From Scylla paramamosain (taxonomy: Eukaryota; Arthropoda; Malacostraca; Decapoda; Portunidae), in the NCBI RefSeq assembly GCF_035594125.1, contig NC_087158.1, positions 7,118,501 to 7,182,500 of the forward strand: a stretch of DNA of 64,000 nucleotides. The letters are read 5' to 3'. Positions 13,001 to 26,075 of this stretch are shown in pieces. The translations under genes were made by a program, and so were the position numbers. The notes under the pieces were generated by a model. The model was not told the DNA's origin, made no database searches, and saw nothing but the letters and a program-made list of their open reading frames with translations. Within the stretch, counting starts at the first letter, position 1. Every line of letters begins with the position of its first letter.

Positions 13001-16000
13001 TTGTTGTTAATGTTTTTTCTATTTCTTGATATTGATTGCTTTGCATCCGTTTTAGCGTTTTTCTACGTAAAACACTGAGAAGACACGTTTTCAGTAACTT
13101 TTTTTAGATTCCCATATAGAGTGAGTTCCTAATTATTTATCGTTTTGGTGCCTAACATGCTAAAAAAAAAACACACAAAACACATATTTCTGATAAGGTC
13201 GTTTAATTTCCTCATATAAGAGTCTTTGCATGCACTTCAAGGTTTGGTACATAACAGTCCGAAAAAAAAAAAAAGCTGAAATTAACTTTCTTGATAATAT
13301 TCTTTTATCATTTCATTGCCCTGAATTTTCCCAGAATTTTGGCATCTCGGTACCTATGAATATGAATAACAAAAAAAAAAAAAAAATCTTATTTTTTTTT
13401 ATATTTTTATTTTTTTATTTTCTAAATAAAGAGTGTTATTTGTGGGTTTTAGCTTTTTGGTACTTAAGGAACTTAAAAAACATTCATAATACACGTTTCT
13501 CGTAATGTCTTTTTGTTTCCCAAACATAATATTCTTTGCATGTAATTAAGCATTTTTATAGATAACATGATCAAAAACACTCAAAATACATGTTTTTGGT
13601 AATGTTATTCTGTTTCTCCATAAAGTTTATTTTGTATGCGTTTTAGCGGTTTGGTATATAAGGACCTCAAAAACACTTAATGGCAAGTTTTTGGTATAAA
13701 TTGGTGTTATTCCAATGTAATATGATTGCTCTGCTTTTTAGTGCTTTATTACCTATCACGCTCAAAAACTCTTAAAAGACACTTTTCTGGTAATGTCATT
13801 TTTTTCTCACATAAAGGTGGTTTTGCATGCAATTTCTAGTTTTGGTAACTAAGAATGTGAAAAGCACTCAAAATACACGCATTTAGTAAGGTTGTTCTGT
13901 TTCTTAATTAAGAGTGTTATTCATAAGTTTCAGCATTTTGGTATCTAGGAACCTTCTCCATATACACGAGTTTTTGTGTTTTTTGCCTTTTGGTTCTTTT
14001 GAACTATAAAAAACTCATTATACACTTTCTTGCAAAGTCCTTTTGTTTTCTAATATAGAGTGCTTTGCATCAATTTTCGCGTTTTGTGTAGGTAACAAGC
14101 TCAAAAACACTCAAAATATACCTTTTAGGTAATGTTTTTCTATTTCTTGATATTGGTAGGTTTGCATCCGTTTTAGCGTTTTTCTACGTAAAACAAAGAA
14201 AAAACACGTTTTCAGCAATTTTGTTTTGGATTCTCATATAGAGTGAGTTCCTTATTATTTATCGTTTTGGTGCCTAACATGCTGAAAAACACTCAAAAAA
14301 CAGATTTCTGTTAAGGTCTATTAATTTTCTCATATAGGAGTCTTTGGATGCACTTTAGGGTTTGGTACATAACAGTCCCCAAAAAAAAGCTAAAATTTAC
14401 TTTTTTGATAATTTTTGTTTTAACATATAATAGCCCTGAATTTTCCCAGAATTTTGGCATCTCGGTACCTATGAAGATGAATAACAAAAAAAAAAATCCT
14501 ATTTTTTTATTTTCTTAATTTTTTTCTAAATAAAGAGTGTTATTTGTGGGTTTTAGCTTTTTGGTACTTAAGCAACTCAAAAACACTTATAATACACATT
14601 TATCGTAATGTCCTTTCGTTTCTTAAACATAAGGGTTTTTGCATGTATTTAAGCGTTTTTATAGATAACATGATCAAAACCACTCAAAATATATGTTTTT
14701 GGTAATTTTATTTTCCTTCTCCATAAAAGGTGTTTTGCATGCGTTTTAGCGTTTTGGTATTTAATTAGCTCAAAAACACTTAGAGGTAAGTTCTTGGTAA
14801 AAGTTGTTTTTATTCCCATGTAATGTGATTCCCCTGCTTTTTAGTGCTTTATTGCCTAACACGTTCAAAAACACTCAAAAGAAACTTTTCTGGTAATATC
14901 ATTTTTTTTTTCCCACATAAAGCTAGTTTTGCATGGAATTTGGGGTTTTGGTAACTAAGAATGTGAAAAAAAACTCAAAACACAGGCATTTAGTAAGGTT
15001 GTTCTATTTCTAAATTAAAAGTGATATTCATGAGTTTCAGCATTTTGGTATGTAAGAAACTTTTCTAATACACACATTTGGTAAGGTATTTCTGTTTCAA
15101 AATTAAAAGTGTTATTCATGAATTTCAGCTATTTGATATGTAAGAAACTTCTTTATGTACACGAGTTTTTGAGTATTTTACCTTTTGGTTCTTGTCAAAC
15201 TATATAACACTCATACACGTTTCTCGTAATGTCCTCTTCTTTGCTAATATAAAGTGCTTTCCATCCATTTTTGCATTTTTTGTAGGTAACAAGCTCAATA
15301 TATATTTTTGGTAATGTTATTCTATTTCTTCATATTGGTTGGTTTGCATCCGTTTTAGCGTTTTTCTACGTAAATCACTGAAAAAACATGTTTTAAGTAA
15401 TATTGTTGAGATTGCAGAAAAACACTCAAAATACAGGTTTCTCGTAAAGTCGTGTAATTTCCCCATATAGGTGGATTTGCATGCACTTGAGAGTTTGTAC
15501 ATAACTCCAGAAAAAAAAAGCTAAAATTATTTCTTTTATAATGATTTTTTTTACAAAATTTCCATGAATTTTGCCATCTCGGTACCTATGAAGATGAATA
15601 ACAAAATTTTTTTTTTCTCTCTATAAAGTGTTATTTGTGGGTTTTAGCTTTTTCGTACTTAAGGAACTTAAAAACACTCATAATACACGATTTTCGTAAT
15701 GTCCTTTCATTTTCCAAACATAGGGTTCTTTGCATGTATTTAGGCATTTTTATAGGTAATATGATCAAAAACGTGCAAAATACATGTTTCTGGTAATGTT
15801 ATTCTGTTTCTCCATAAAGGGTGTTTTGCATGCGTTTTAGCGTTTTGGTATGTAAGAAGCTCAAAAACACGTAAAGGCAGGTTCTTGGTAAAAGTTGGTT
15901 TTATTCCCATATAATGTAATTGCCCTCCTTTTTAGTGCTTTAGTGCCTATCACGCTCAAAAACACTCAAAAGACACTTTTTTGGTAATGTCATTTTTTTC

Positions 16001-19000
16001 CCACATAAAGTTAGTTTCGTATGCAATTTTTGGTTTTGGTAACTAAGAATGTGAAAAGCACTCAAAATACATGCATTTGGTAAGGTTGTTCTGTATTCTT
16101 AATTAAGAGTGTTATTTCTGAGTTTCAGCATTTTGGTATCTAAGAAACTTCTCCATATACACCGAGTTTTTGCGATTTTTGCCTTGTGGCTGTTGTGAAA
16201 CTAAAAAACACTCATTATACACGTTTCTCGTAATGTCCTTTTGTATCCCAATATAGAGTGCTTTCCATTTATTTTCGCGTTTTTTGAGGGTAAGAAGCTC
16301 AAAAACACTCAAAATATACCTTTTTGGTAATGTTATTTTATTTCTCCATATTCGTTGGTTTGCATCCGATTTAGCGTTTTTCTACGTAAAACACAGAAAA
16401 GACACTTTTTCAGTAATTTTGTGATGGATTCCCACATTTAGTGACTTCCATATTATTTATCGTTTTGGTGCCTAACATGCTGAAAAAAAAACACAAAAGA
16501 CAGGTTTCTGGTAAGGTCGTTTAATTTCCCCATATAGGTGGCTTTGCATGCACTTTAGGGTTTGGTACATAACAGTCCGAAAAAAAAAGCTAAAATTAAT
16601 TCTTTTTCATAATGTTCTTTTTTCACATAATTTCCCTGAATTTTGACAGACTTTTAGCATCTCGGTACCTATGAAGTTAAATAAAAAAAAATCCTATCTT
16701 TTTATTTATTTATTTTATTTTTTCTCTATAAAGAGAGAAAGGTTTTAGCTTTTTGGTACTTAAAGAACTTAAAAACACTCATAATACACGTTTCTCGAAA
16801 TGTCCTTTCGTTTCCCAAACGTAAGGTTCTTTGCATGTATTTAAGCGTTTTTATAGGTAACATGACCAAAAAAACTCAAAATACATGTTTTTGGTAATGT
16901 TATTCTGTTTCTAAATAAAGGGTGTTTTGCATGCGTTTTAGCGTTTTGGTATATAAGGAGCTCAAAAACACTTAGAAAAACACTTGGTAAAAGTTGATTT
17001 TTTCCCCATGTTATGTGATTGCGCTGCTTTTTAGTGCTTTATTGCCTATCATGCTAAAAAAAAAAAAAACACTTAAAAGACACTTTTCTGGTATTGATTT
17101 TTTTTTTTTTTTTCCCACATAAAGCTACTTTCACATGCAATTTGGGGTTTTGGTAACTAAGAATGTGAAAAACACTCAAAAACCACGCATTTGGTAAGGT
17201 TGTTCTGTTTCTCAATTAAGAGTGTTATTCAGGAGTTTCACCATTTTGGTGTCTAAGAAACTTCTCCATATATACGAGTTTTTGCGTTTTTTGCCTTGTG
17301 CTTCTTGAGAATCTATAAAACACTCATTATACACGTTTCTCGTAATGTCCTTTTGTTAACCAATATAGAGAGCTTTCCATCCATTTTCGCGTTTTTTTTT
17401 TTTTTTTTTTTTTGTAAAAAGCTCAAAAATACTCAAAATATACCTTTTTGGTAATCTTATTCTATTTTTTCATGTTGGCTAGTTTGCATCCGTTTTAGCA
17501 TTTTTCTACTTAAAACACAGAAAAGACACGTTTTCAGTAATTTGTTTTCAATTCTCAAATAAAATGAAATCCATATTGTTAATTGTTTTGGTGACTAACA
17601 TGCTGAAAAACACTAGAAAAACAGGTTTCTCGTAAAGTCGTTTAATTTCCCCATATAGTTGGCTTTGCATGCACTTTAGGGTTTTGTGCATAACAGTCCG
17701 AAAAAAAAAGCAAAAATTTAATTTTTAATAATGTTCTTTTTTCATATAATTTCCCTGATTTTTGCCAGAATTTTGTGATCTCGGTACCTATGAAGAAGAA
17801 TAACAAAAAAAAAATCCTATTTATTTATTTACTTTTTTTTCTCTATAAAGAGGTTTTAGCTTTTTGGTACTTATGGAACTTAAAAACACTCATAATACAC
17901 GTTTCTCGAAATGTCCTTTCGTTTCCCAGACATAGGGTTTTTTGCACGTATTAAAGCGTTATTAGAGGTAACATGGTCAAAAACTCTCAAAATTCATGTT
18001 TTTTGGTAATGTTAATCTGTTTCTCCATAAAGGGTGTTTTGCATGCGTTTTAACGTTTTGGTATATAAGGATCTCAAAAACACTTAAAGGCAAGTTCTTG
18101 GTAAAAGATGGTTTTATTCCCATGTAATGTGATTGCCCTCCTTTTTAGTGCTTTATTGCCTAACACGCTCAAAAACACTCAAAAGACACTTTTCTGGTAA
18201 TGTCATTTTTTTACCACATAAAGCTAGTTTTGCATGCAATTTGGGGTTTTGGTAACTAAAAATGTGAAAAACAGTCAAAATACACGCATATCGTAAGGTT
18301 GTTCTGTATTCTCAATTAAGAGTGTTATTCCTCAGTTTCAGCATTTTGGTATCTAAGAAACTTATCCATATACACGAGTTTTTACGTTTTTTGCCTTGTG
18401 GTTCTTGTGAAACTATAAAACACTCATTATACAAGTTTCTCGTAATGTCCTTTTGTATCTCAATATAGAGTGCTTTCTATCCATTTTCGCGTTTTTTGTA
18501 GATAAGAAGCTCAAAACACTGAAAATATACCTTTTTTGGTAATGTTATTCTATTTCTTCATATTCGTTGGTTTGCATCCGTTTTAGCGTTCTTCTACGTA
18601 AAACACTGAAAAGACACTTTTTCAGTAATTTTGTGATGGATTCCCATATTGAGTGACTTCCATATTATATATCGTTTTGGTGCCTAACATGCTGAAAAAC
18701 ACTCAAAAGACAGGTTTCTGGTAAATTCGTTTAATTTCCTCATATAGGTGGCTTTGCATGCACTTTAGGGTTTGGTACATAACAGTCCGAAAAAAAAGCT
18801 AAAATTAAATTTTTTTCATAATTTTCTTTTTTCACATAATTTTCCTGAATTTTGCCAGAATTTTGGCATCTTCGTATCTATGAAGATGAATACCAAAAAA
18901 ATAAATTAATTCCTATGTTTTTATTTATTTATTTTTTTTCTATAAACATTGTTATTTATGGGTTTTAGCTAAATGGTACTTAAAGAACTTAAAAACACTC

Positions 19001-21985
19001 GTAATACATATTTCTTGAAATGCCCTTTAATTTCCCAAACATAAGGTTCTTTGCATGTATTTAAGAGTTTTATAGGTAACATGATCAAAAACACTTAAAA
19101 TACATGTTTTTGGAAATGTTATTCTGTTTCTCCATAAAGGGTGTTTTGCATTCGTTTTAGCGTTTTGGTATAAAAGGAGCTCAAAAACATTTAAAGGCAA
19201 GTTGTTAGTAAAAGTTAGTTTTATTCCCATGTAATGTGATTGCCCTGCTTTTTAGTACTTTATTGCCTATCATGCTAGAAAAAAAAAACACTTAAAAGAC
19301 ACTTTTCTGGTAATGTCATTTTTTCCCACATAAAGCTACTTTCACATGCAATTTGGGGTTTTGGTAACTAAGAATGTGAAAAACACTCAAAATACACGCA
19401 TTTGGTAAGGTTGTTCTCTTTCTCAATTTAGAGTGTTATTCAGGAGTTTCGGCATTTTGGTATACGTTTTGGTATATAAGGAGTTAAAAAACACTTAAAG
19501 GCAAGTTCTTGGTAAAAGTTGGTTTTATTCCCATGTAATGTGATTGCCCTCCTTTTTAGTGCTTTATTGCCTAACTCTCTAAAAAAAACCCTGAAAAGAT
19601 ACTTTTCTGGTAATGTCATTTTTTTTCCCACATAAAGCTAGTTTCGCATGCAATTTGGGGTTCTAGTAACTAAGAATGTGAAATACACTCAAAATACACG
19701 CATTTAGTAATGTTATTCTGTTTCTTAATTAAGAGTGTTATTCAGGAGTTTCAGCATTTTGGTATCTAAGAAACTTCTCCATATACACTAGTTTTTTGCG
19801 TTTTTTGCTTTTAGGTTCTTGTGAAACTATAAAATACTCATTATACACGTTTCTCGTAATGTGTTTTTTATTTCCCAATATAGAGTGCTTTGCATCCATT
19901 TTCACGTTTTTTTTTTTTTTTTGTTGGTCACAAGCTCAAAAATACTTAAAATATACCTTTTTGGTAATGTTATTCTATTTCTTCATATTGGTCTGTTTGC
20001 ATCCGTTTTAGCGTTTTTTACGTAAAACACTGAAAAGACACGTTTTCGGTAATTTTGTTTTGGATTCCCATATAGAGTGACTTCCATATTATTTATCGTT
20101 TTGGTGCCTAACATGCTGAAAAACACTCAAAAGACAGTTTGTAAAGTCGTTTAATTTCTCCATATAGATGGCTTTACATGCACTTTAGGGTTTGGTACAT
20201 AACAGTCCGAAAAAAAAAGCTAAAATTAACTTTTTCGATAATGTTCTTTTATCCACATAATTTCACTGAATTTTAACAGAATTTTGGCATCTCGGTACCT
20301 CTGAAGATGAATAACAAAAAAAAGTTATTTTCTTTTATTTCATTTATTTATTTTTATTTATTTATTTTTTTTTTTTTTTTTTTCTTCATAAAGAGTGTTA
20401 TTTGTGGGTTTTAGCTTTTTGGTATTTAAGTAACTTAAAAACACTTATAATACACGTTTCTCGTAATGTCCTTTCTTTTCCCAAACATAGGATTCTTTGC
20501 ATGTATTTAAGCGTTTTTATAGGTAACATGATCAAAAACACTCAAAATACATGTTTTTTGTAATGTTATTGTGTTTCTCCATGAAGGATTTTTTGCATTC
20601 GTTTTAGCGTTTTGGTATGTAAGGAGCTCAAAAATATTTAACGGCAAGTTCTTAGTAAAAGTTTTTTTTTATTCACATGTAATGTGATTGCCCTTCTTTT
20701 AAGTACTTTATTGCCTAACACGCTCATAAACACTAAAAAAAACATTTTCTGGCAATATAATTTTTTCCCCACTAGTTTCGCATGCAATTTCGTGTTTTGG
20801 TAACTAAGAATGTGAAAAACACTCAAAATACACGCATTTCGTAAGGTTGTTCTGTATCTCAATCAAGAGTGTTATTCATGAGTTTCAGCATTTTGGTATC
20901 TAAAAAACTTTTGCCTTGTTGTTTTTGAAACTATAAAACACTCATTATACAGGTTTCTCGTAATGTCCTTTTGTTTCCCAATATAGAGTGCTTTGCATCC
21001 ATTTTCGCGTTTTTTTTGTAGATAACAGGCTCAAAAACACTCAAAATATACCATTTTGGCAATGTTATTCTATTTCTTCATATTGGTTTGTTTGCATCCG
21101 TTTTAGCGTGATTCTACGTAAAACACTGAAAAGACAAGTGTTAAGTGATTTTGTTTTGGATTCCCATATAGAGTGACTTCCATATTATTTATTGTTTTGG
21201 TGCCTAACATGCTGAAAAACACTCAAAATACAGGTTTCTGGTAAAGTCGTTTAATTTCCCTATAGAGGTGGCTTTGCATGTAATTTAGGTTATGGTACAT
21301 AACTGTCTGAAAAAAAAAAAAGCTAAAATTAACTTTTTTGATAATGTTCTTTTGTCCACATAATTTCTTTGAATTTTGCCAGAATTTTGGCATCTCGGTA
21401 CCTATGAAGAAGAATAACAAAAGAAAAAAAAAAGAAAATTACTTTTTTTTCTCTCTATAAAGAGTGTTATTTGTGGATTTTAGCTTTTTGGTGCTTAAGG
21501 AATTTAATAACATTCATAATACACGTTTCTCGTAATGTCCTTTCGTTTCCCATACATAGGATTCTTTGCATGTATTTAAGCGTTTTTATAGGTAACATGA
21601 TCAAAAACACTCAAAATACGTGTTTTTGGTAATGTTATTCTGTTTCTTCATAAAGGGTGTTTTGCATGCGTTTTAGTGTTTTGGTATGTTAGGAGCTCAA
21701 AAACACTTAAAGGCAAGTTCTTGGTAAAAGTTGGTTTTATTCCCATGTAATGTGATTGCCCTGCTTTTTAGTGCTTTATTGCCTAACACGCTCAAAAACA
21801 CTCAAAAGACACTTTTCTGGAAATGTCTTTTTTTTTTTTTTTTTCTTTCCACATAAAGCTAGTTTCGTATGCCATTTTGGGTTTTGATAACCAAGAATGT
21901 GAAAAACACTCAAAATACACGCATTTGGTAAGGTTGTTCTGTTTCTCAATTAAGAGTGTTATTCATGAGTTTCAGGTTTTTGGTA
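10079..21985 (+). repeat. Higher-order satellite array, left block part 2
   Basis: Continuation of the 1.1-kb higher-order array, with the landmark near 11,125, 12,230, 13,350, 14,465, 15,582, 16,665, 17,781, 18,872, 20,297 and 21,396. Two junctions break the period. Near 10,690-10,710 the sequence jumps back about 240 bp and repeats the monomer starting AATATAGAGTGCTTT. Near 19,463 the phrase TTTTGGTATACGTTTTGGTA joins two monomers out of register and gives the long 1.42-kb spacing. Both look like unequal exchange. I see no gene. Confidence 0.92.
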
Positions 21986-22124
21986 TCTAAGAATCTCAAA
22001 AACACTTATAATGCACGTTTCTCGTAATGTCCCTTTTTTTCCTCATTTAGGGTGCTTTGCATGCATTTTGGCATTTTTTTTTTCACGGAATACCTGAAAA
22101 ACACTGAAAATACACCCTTTTGGT
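21986..22124 (+). repeat. Irregular satellite monomers, left of LINE
   Basis: The higher-order order is lost here. Monomers still show the TTTCTCGTAATGTCC and GGTGCTTTGCATGCATTTT blocks but do not match their usual neighbours. The stretch ends at TTTTGGTAA, where the LINE starts. Confidence 0.8.
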
Positions 22125-22225
22125 AATAAGAACATAAGAACATAAGAAATAAGTAAATATGCAAGAAGGCATCAGGCATACACGTGGCAGTACTTGTATG
22201 AAATATGCCTACTTATTTCCACCTA

Positions 22226-22570
22226 TCATCCCCATCTATAAATGTGTAATTTTCTCTTACAGTTGCCAAATGTCTCAGCACTAACAGCTTGATTACTAAG
22301 TCCGTTCCAATCATCTACTACTGTATTTGAAAACCAATTCCTTCCTGTTTCCTTTTTGAACATCAAGTTTTCAGGCTCAAGCCTGAAAACTTGATGTTCT
22401 ATTTTTCTTGTTCTATCATGGTTACAGATTCTAAGAATTTTCGTTATGTTCCCCTTGTTATAACCCATATACCACTTAAAGACTTCTATCAGGTCCACTC
22501 TTAACCTACGTCTCTCTAAAGAATGTAAATTTAACAGCTTGAATCTCGCTTCGTAAGGAATACTCTTCAT
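22226..22570 (-). pseudogene. LINE family A C-terminal domain remnant
   Basis: 114 codons open. The piece carries the usual end of CR1-like ORF2 proteins: PYEARFKLLNLHSLERRRLR, then a GDLIEVFKW-like stretch (here VDLIEVFKW), then NWFSNTVVDDWNGLSN. This region follows the RT domain in the family and has no assigned catalytic role. The reading frame does not join directly to the RT palm piece upstream, so this is a pseudogene fragment. The same region of copy 2 (49.7-50.1 kb) is more decayed. Confidence 0.85.
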
Positions 22571-22762
22571 CCCCTGTATCCTTTTAGTTATTCTCCTTTG
22601 AAGTGATTCTAATAGACCTTTATTCTTCCTGTGATGTGGTGACCAGAATAGGACAGCGTAGTCTAGATGAAGTCTGACCTGCGCTAAATGTAACTTTAAT
22701 ATTACTGGGGGGTTTTTACTTTTAGCACTCCTGAAAATGAATCATAATACAAATAAAATTAA

Positions 22763-23140
22763 CTATTTGACTTTGTTTCTGGCCTCTTTGCATTGCTTTC
22801 TTAGACGGAGTTCATAGCTAACTTTAAATCTCAAATCTTTTTCTAAACCTGAACCTACCAGAACTTGATTGTTCATTGTGTAACTATTGTGTGGGTTTCT
22901 TCTACTTACGCTATGTGCTTTGCATTTGTTGATATTAAACTGCATTTGCCATCTGTCTGTCCATTCGTTCATCCCATCCAAATCTGCCTGCAAGGCGATG
23001 GTATGCGATTCTGACCTAATTAATTTACATACTCTCGTGTCATCCGGAAATTTACTAACAACACTACTAATTCCACTATCCAAGTCATTGACATATATTA
23101 CAAACAACATCGGCCCTAATACTAATAATCCCTTTGTCAC
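22763..23140 (-). pseudogene. LINE family A reverse transcriptase palm remnant
   Basis: 125 codons carrying the RT core: LFVIYVNDLDSGI, then SKFPDDTRV where FADDT is expected, then EWTDRWQMQFNINKCK. The active-site Ala is replaced by Pro, although both catalytic Asp codons remain. The frame is broken on both sides and lacks the N-terminal RT motifs. The copy is inactive. The equivalent in copy 2 is at 50,286-50,564. Confidence 0.85.
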
Positions 23141-23815
23141 CCCACTAATTACTTGACCCCACTCGGATTTAGAGCCGTTTATTACAACACTCTGTCGCCT
23201 GCCGCTTGGCCATGACCTTATCCAGATTACTTATAACCTTTTTCCAATTCTTAAATACTGTGGAATATATTTCATCTGGTCCTGGTGACTTGAACTTTTC
23301 TGCTTATCTATCTCCTGTTCCACTATCTCTTTACTTACGGTAATATCTGTCAGCTTCTCATTTTCTTCTACTCTAAATATCTTGTCACTATTCGGCAAAT
23401 CCTGCATGTTTTCCTGGGCAGACAGTTAAAAAATACTCGTTCACAGTTTTACTAATCTCCTCCCAACAACTAAGCAGGTACCATTCTGCTGTCTTTAAGG
23501 AACTATTGTTTCTCTATTCTTCGTCTTATATGCCTGGTAAAATCCCTTGGGGTCCATCTTCGCTTGGCTGGCTACCTTTAATTCATAACTATTTTTAGCT
23601 TTCCTTGTTAAACTCCTGACTTTTCTAATTCATTATATTATGGCCTTAAAACCACTTCCCTTATCTTTAATCTCTTATATACTTCTCTTTCGCCCTATGT
23701 AATGTTTTAACCTCTGTCATCCATTTAGGATAATTTTTCTGCGATCTTATTCTTCTGTAAGGGATATTCCCTAACTGTCCTGAATGTAATTTATCAACGA
23801 AATATTTATTTCGCT

Positions 23816-26075
23816 TCTCTATAAAGGGAGCGCTTTATGGAGCTTTCTTTATGGAGCGCTTTCCATGCTTTTCAGCGTTTTGGTGTCTAACACGTTGAAA
23901 AACACTCAAAAGACACGTTGATGATAATGTCGTTTCGTTTCCCGATAAAGGGGGCTTCCAATGCATTTTGTCTTTTGGTTCTTAACAATATGAAAAAAAA
24001 GTTTAAGCAAAAGTTCTCGGTTGAGTTATTTTTCCATATAAAGTTCAAATCATGTGTTTTTGAGTCTGGGTACCTAAAAAGCTCAAAATCTCTTATAATA
24101 CACTTTTCTCGTAATGTCCTTTCTTTTCTCCATGTAGGATGCTTTGCGTGTAAATTGGCACTTTTATACTTAACAAGCACAAAAACAATCAAAAAAAGTT
24201 TTTGGTAATGTTAATTTGTTTCTCCGTAAAGGTTGTTTTCCACGCTTTTCAGCGATTTCGGATGTAAGAAGGTGAAAAACACTCTAAAGATACTTTCTTG
24301 GTAATGTTATTTTATATTGCCAAATAGGGTGCTTTCAATGCTTTTTAGCATTTTGATTCCTAACACTCAAGTAAACACTCAAAAGACACGTTTCCTGTAA
24401 TATCGTTTTCCTTCTTCATATAGGGATCTGCATGCATTATGATGTTTTGCTACATAATGTGAAAAACGCTCAAAATAAAGATTTTAGGTAATGTTGCTCT
24501 TTTTCTCTATATAGGGTGCTATTCATCCTTTTTAGCGTTTTGGTACTTAGGAAGCTTACTTAGGAAGCTCAAAAGCACAAATAAAACTTGTTTCTCCAAA
24601 CGTCTTTCCATTTACCTATATAGGATGCTTCCTATGTATTTTGACGTTTTGATACATAAAAAAAGAAAAAAAAAACACTCAAAAACACGTTTTTGGTGAT
24701 GTTCTGTTTCTCTATTAAGAGATATAGAATATATTTAATTTTCATTCAGGCGGTTTAGTGTTTGGTACCTAAGAGACTCAAAACTCTGATAATGCACGTT
24801 TCTCGTAATGTCCTATCGTTTCCTCATACAGGGTGCTTTACATGCATTTTTAAGATGATGTACGTAACAGACTCAAAAAGACTCAAAATACAAGTTTTTG
24901 GTAAGGTTTTTTTTCTGTTTGGTAAGATTATTCGTGTTTGTTGCACGTGTTTTAGCGTTTTGGAACGTAAAAAGTTTAAAACACTTAAAAGAAGTGCTTA
25001 TTATTTTGCATTTCTATATAAGGTGCTTTCCATGCTATTTAGCGTTTTCGTGCCTAACACGCTGAGAAACATAAAAACACATTTCTTACATTGTTGTTTA
25101 ATTTTCTCGTATAGCGAGCAAGCATTATGATGTTTTGCTACCTGACAATGTGAAAAACATTCAAATTACACGCTTTTGGTAATGTTTTTTTCTTTCTCGA
25201 TTTTTGCGTTTTGGTACCTGAGAAGCTAAAAAAAAAAAAAACTCGTAATACACGTTTTTTGTCATGTCCTTTCGTTTCCTCATATAGGCTGTTTTTGCTG
25301 CTTTGGTACCTAACAGGGTGTTTGCATGTATTTTGACATTTTAGTTCGTAAGAACCTAAAAAAAAAAAAACTCTAAAGGCACGTTTTAGTAAAGTTGTTT
25401 TGTATTCCCCTATGGGGTGATTTCGTTGCTTCTTACTGATTTGGTGCCTAACACGCCCAAAAAATAACAAAAGACAAGTTTCTAGTGATTTCGTTTCGTT
25501 TCTTCATATAGGTTGCTTTACATGCATGTTGGCGTTTTGGTAATTATCAATGTAAAAAAATACCCGTTTTTGGTAAGTTTGTTCTTTTTCTTCAGAGCAC
25601 TATTGAAGTACTGATTTGGTACTTAAGAAAGTAATAAAAAAAAAACATTTCTCGTAATGTCCTTTTTATTTCCATATGCAGGGTGATTTGTTTGATGACA
25701 GGCGATTTTGTACATAATAAGCTCAAAAAAAAATAAAAAACACAAAATACACGTTTTTGGTTAGTGTATTCTGTTTCTCTATATATGGTATTTTCATACG
25801 TTTTTAAAGTCGTTTCATATATCTATATATGGGTCTTTGCATGAATTTTGGCTTTTTGGTAACTAACAATGTCATAACACTCAAAATGCACGTTTTTTTT
25901 TTGGCAGTATTGTTCTGTTTCTCCATATAGAGTGTTTTTCATGCGTTTTACCCTTTTGATACCAAGTAAATAAAAAAAACACTCATAATACACGTTTCTC
26001 GTGATGTCTTAATTTTTCCCATATAGGATATTTCCGATTTATTTAGGCGTTTTTTTACGTAATAATCTTACAAAA
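23816..26075 (+). repeat. Irregular, non-HOR satellite monomers
   Basis: Monomers of the same family run one after another but are much more diverged and lack the 1.1-kb landmark. Examples are GCTTTCCATGCTTTTCAGCG, ACACGTTTCTCGTAATGTCC and the ATATAGGGTGCTTT type. Each still shows the sequence order CACTCAAAA / TTTGGTAATGTT / CATATAGGGTG / GCATGC / TTTTGGTA. Regular higher-order units resume about 26,076 with TTTTGTATGCGTTTTAGCG. I see no gene. Confidence 0.85.

Larger units (their letters stand above)
22125..23815 (-). mobile_element. 5'-truncated CR1/L2-like LINE (family A, copy 1)
   Basis: A non-LTR retrotransposon read on the minus strand. Its 3' end (low coordinates) finishes in short repeats of TTCTTATG, a known style of ending for CR1/L2-group LINEs. 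Going upstream on the element come the C-terminal domain (22,226-22,570), the reverse transcriptase palm (22,763-23,140), a broken N-terminal RT region (to about 23,450) and a broken linker upstream of RT (to about 23,815). No endonuclease is present, so it is 5'-truncated. It sits within the satellite: the array stops at TTTTGGTAA and resumes with TTCTCTATAAAG, which are consecutive parts of one monomer with about a dozen bases lost. No target-site duplication was seen. Confidence 0.87.
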
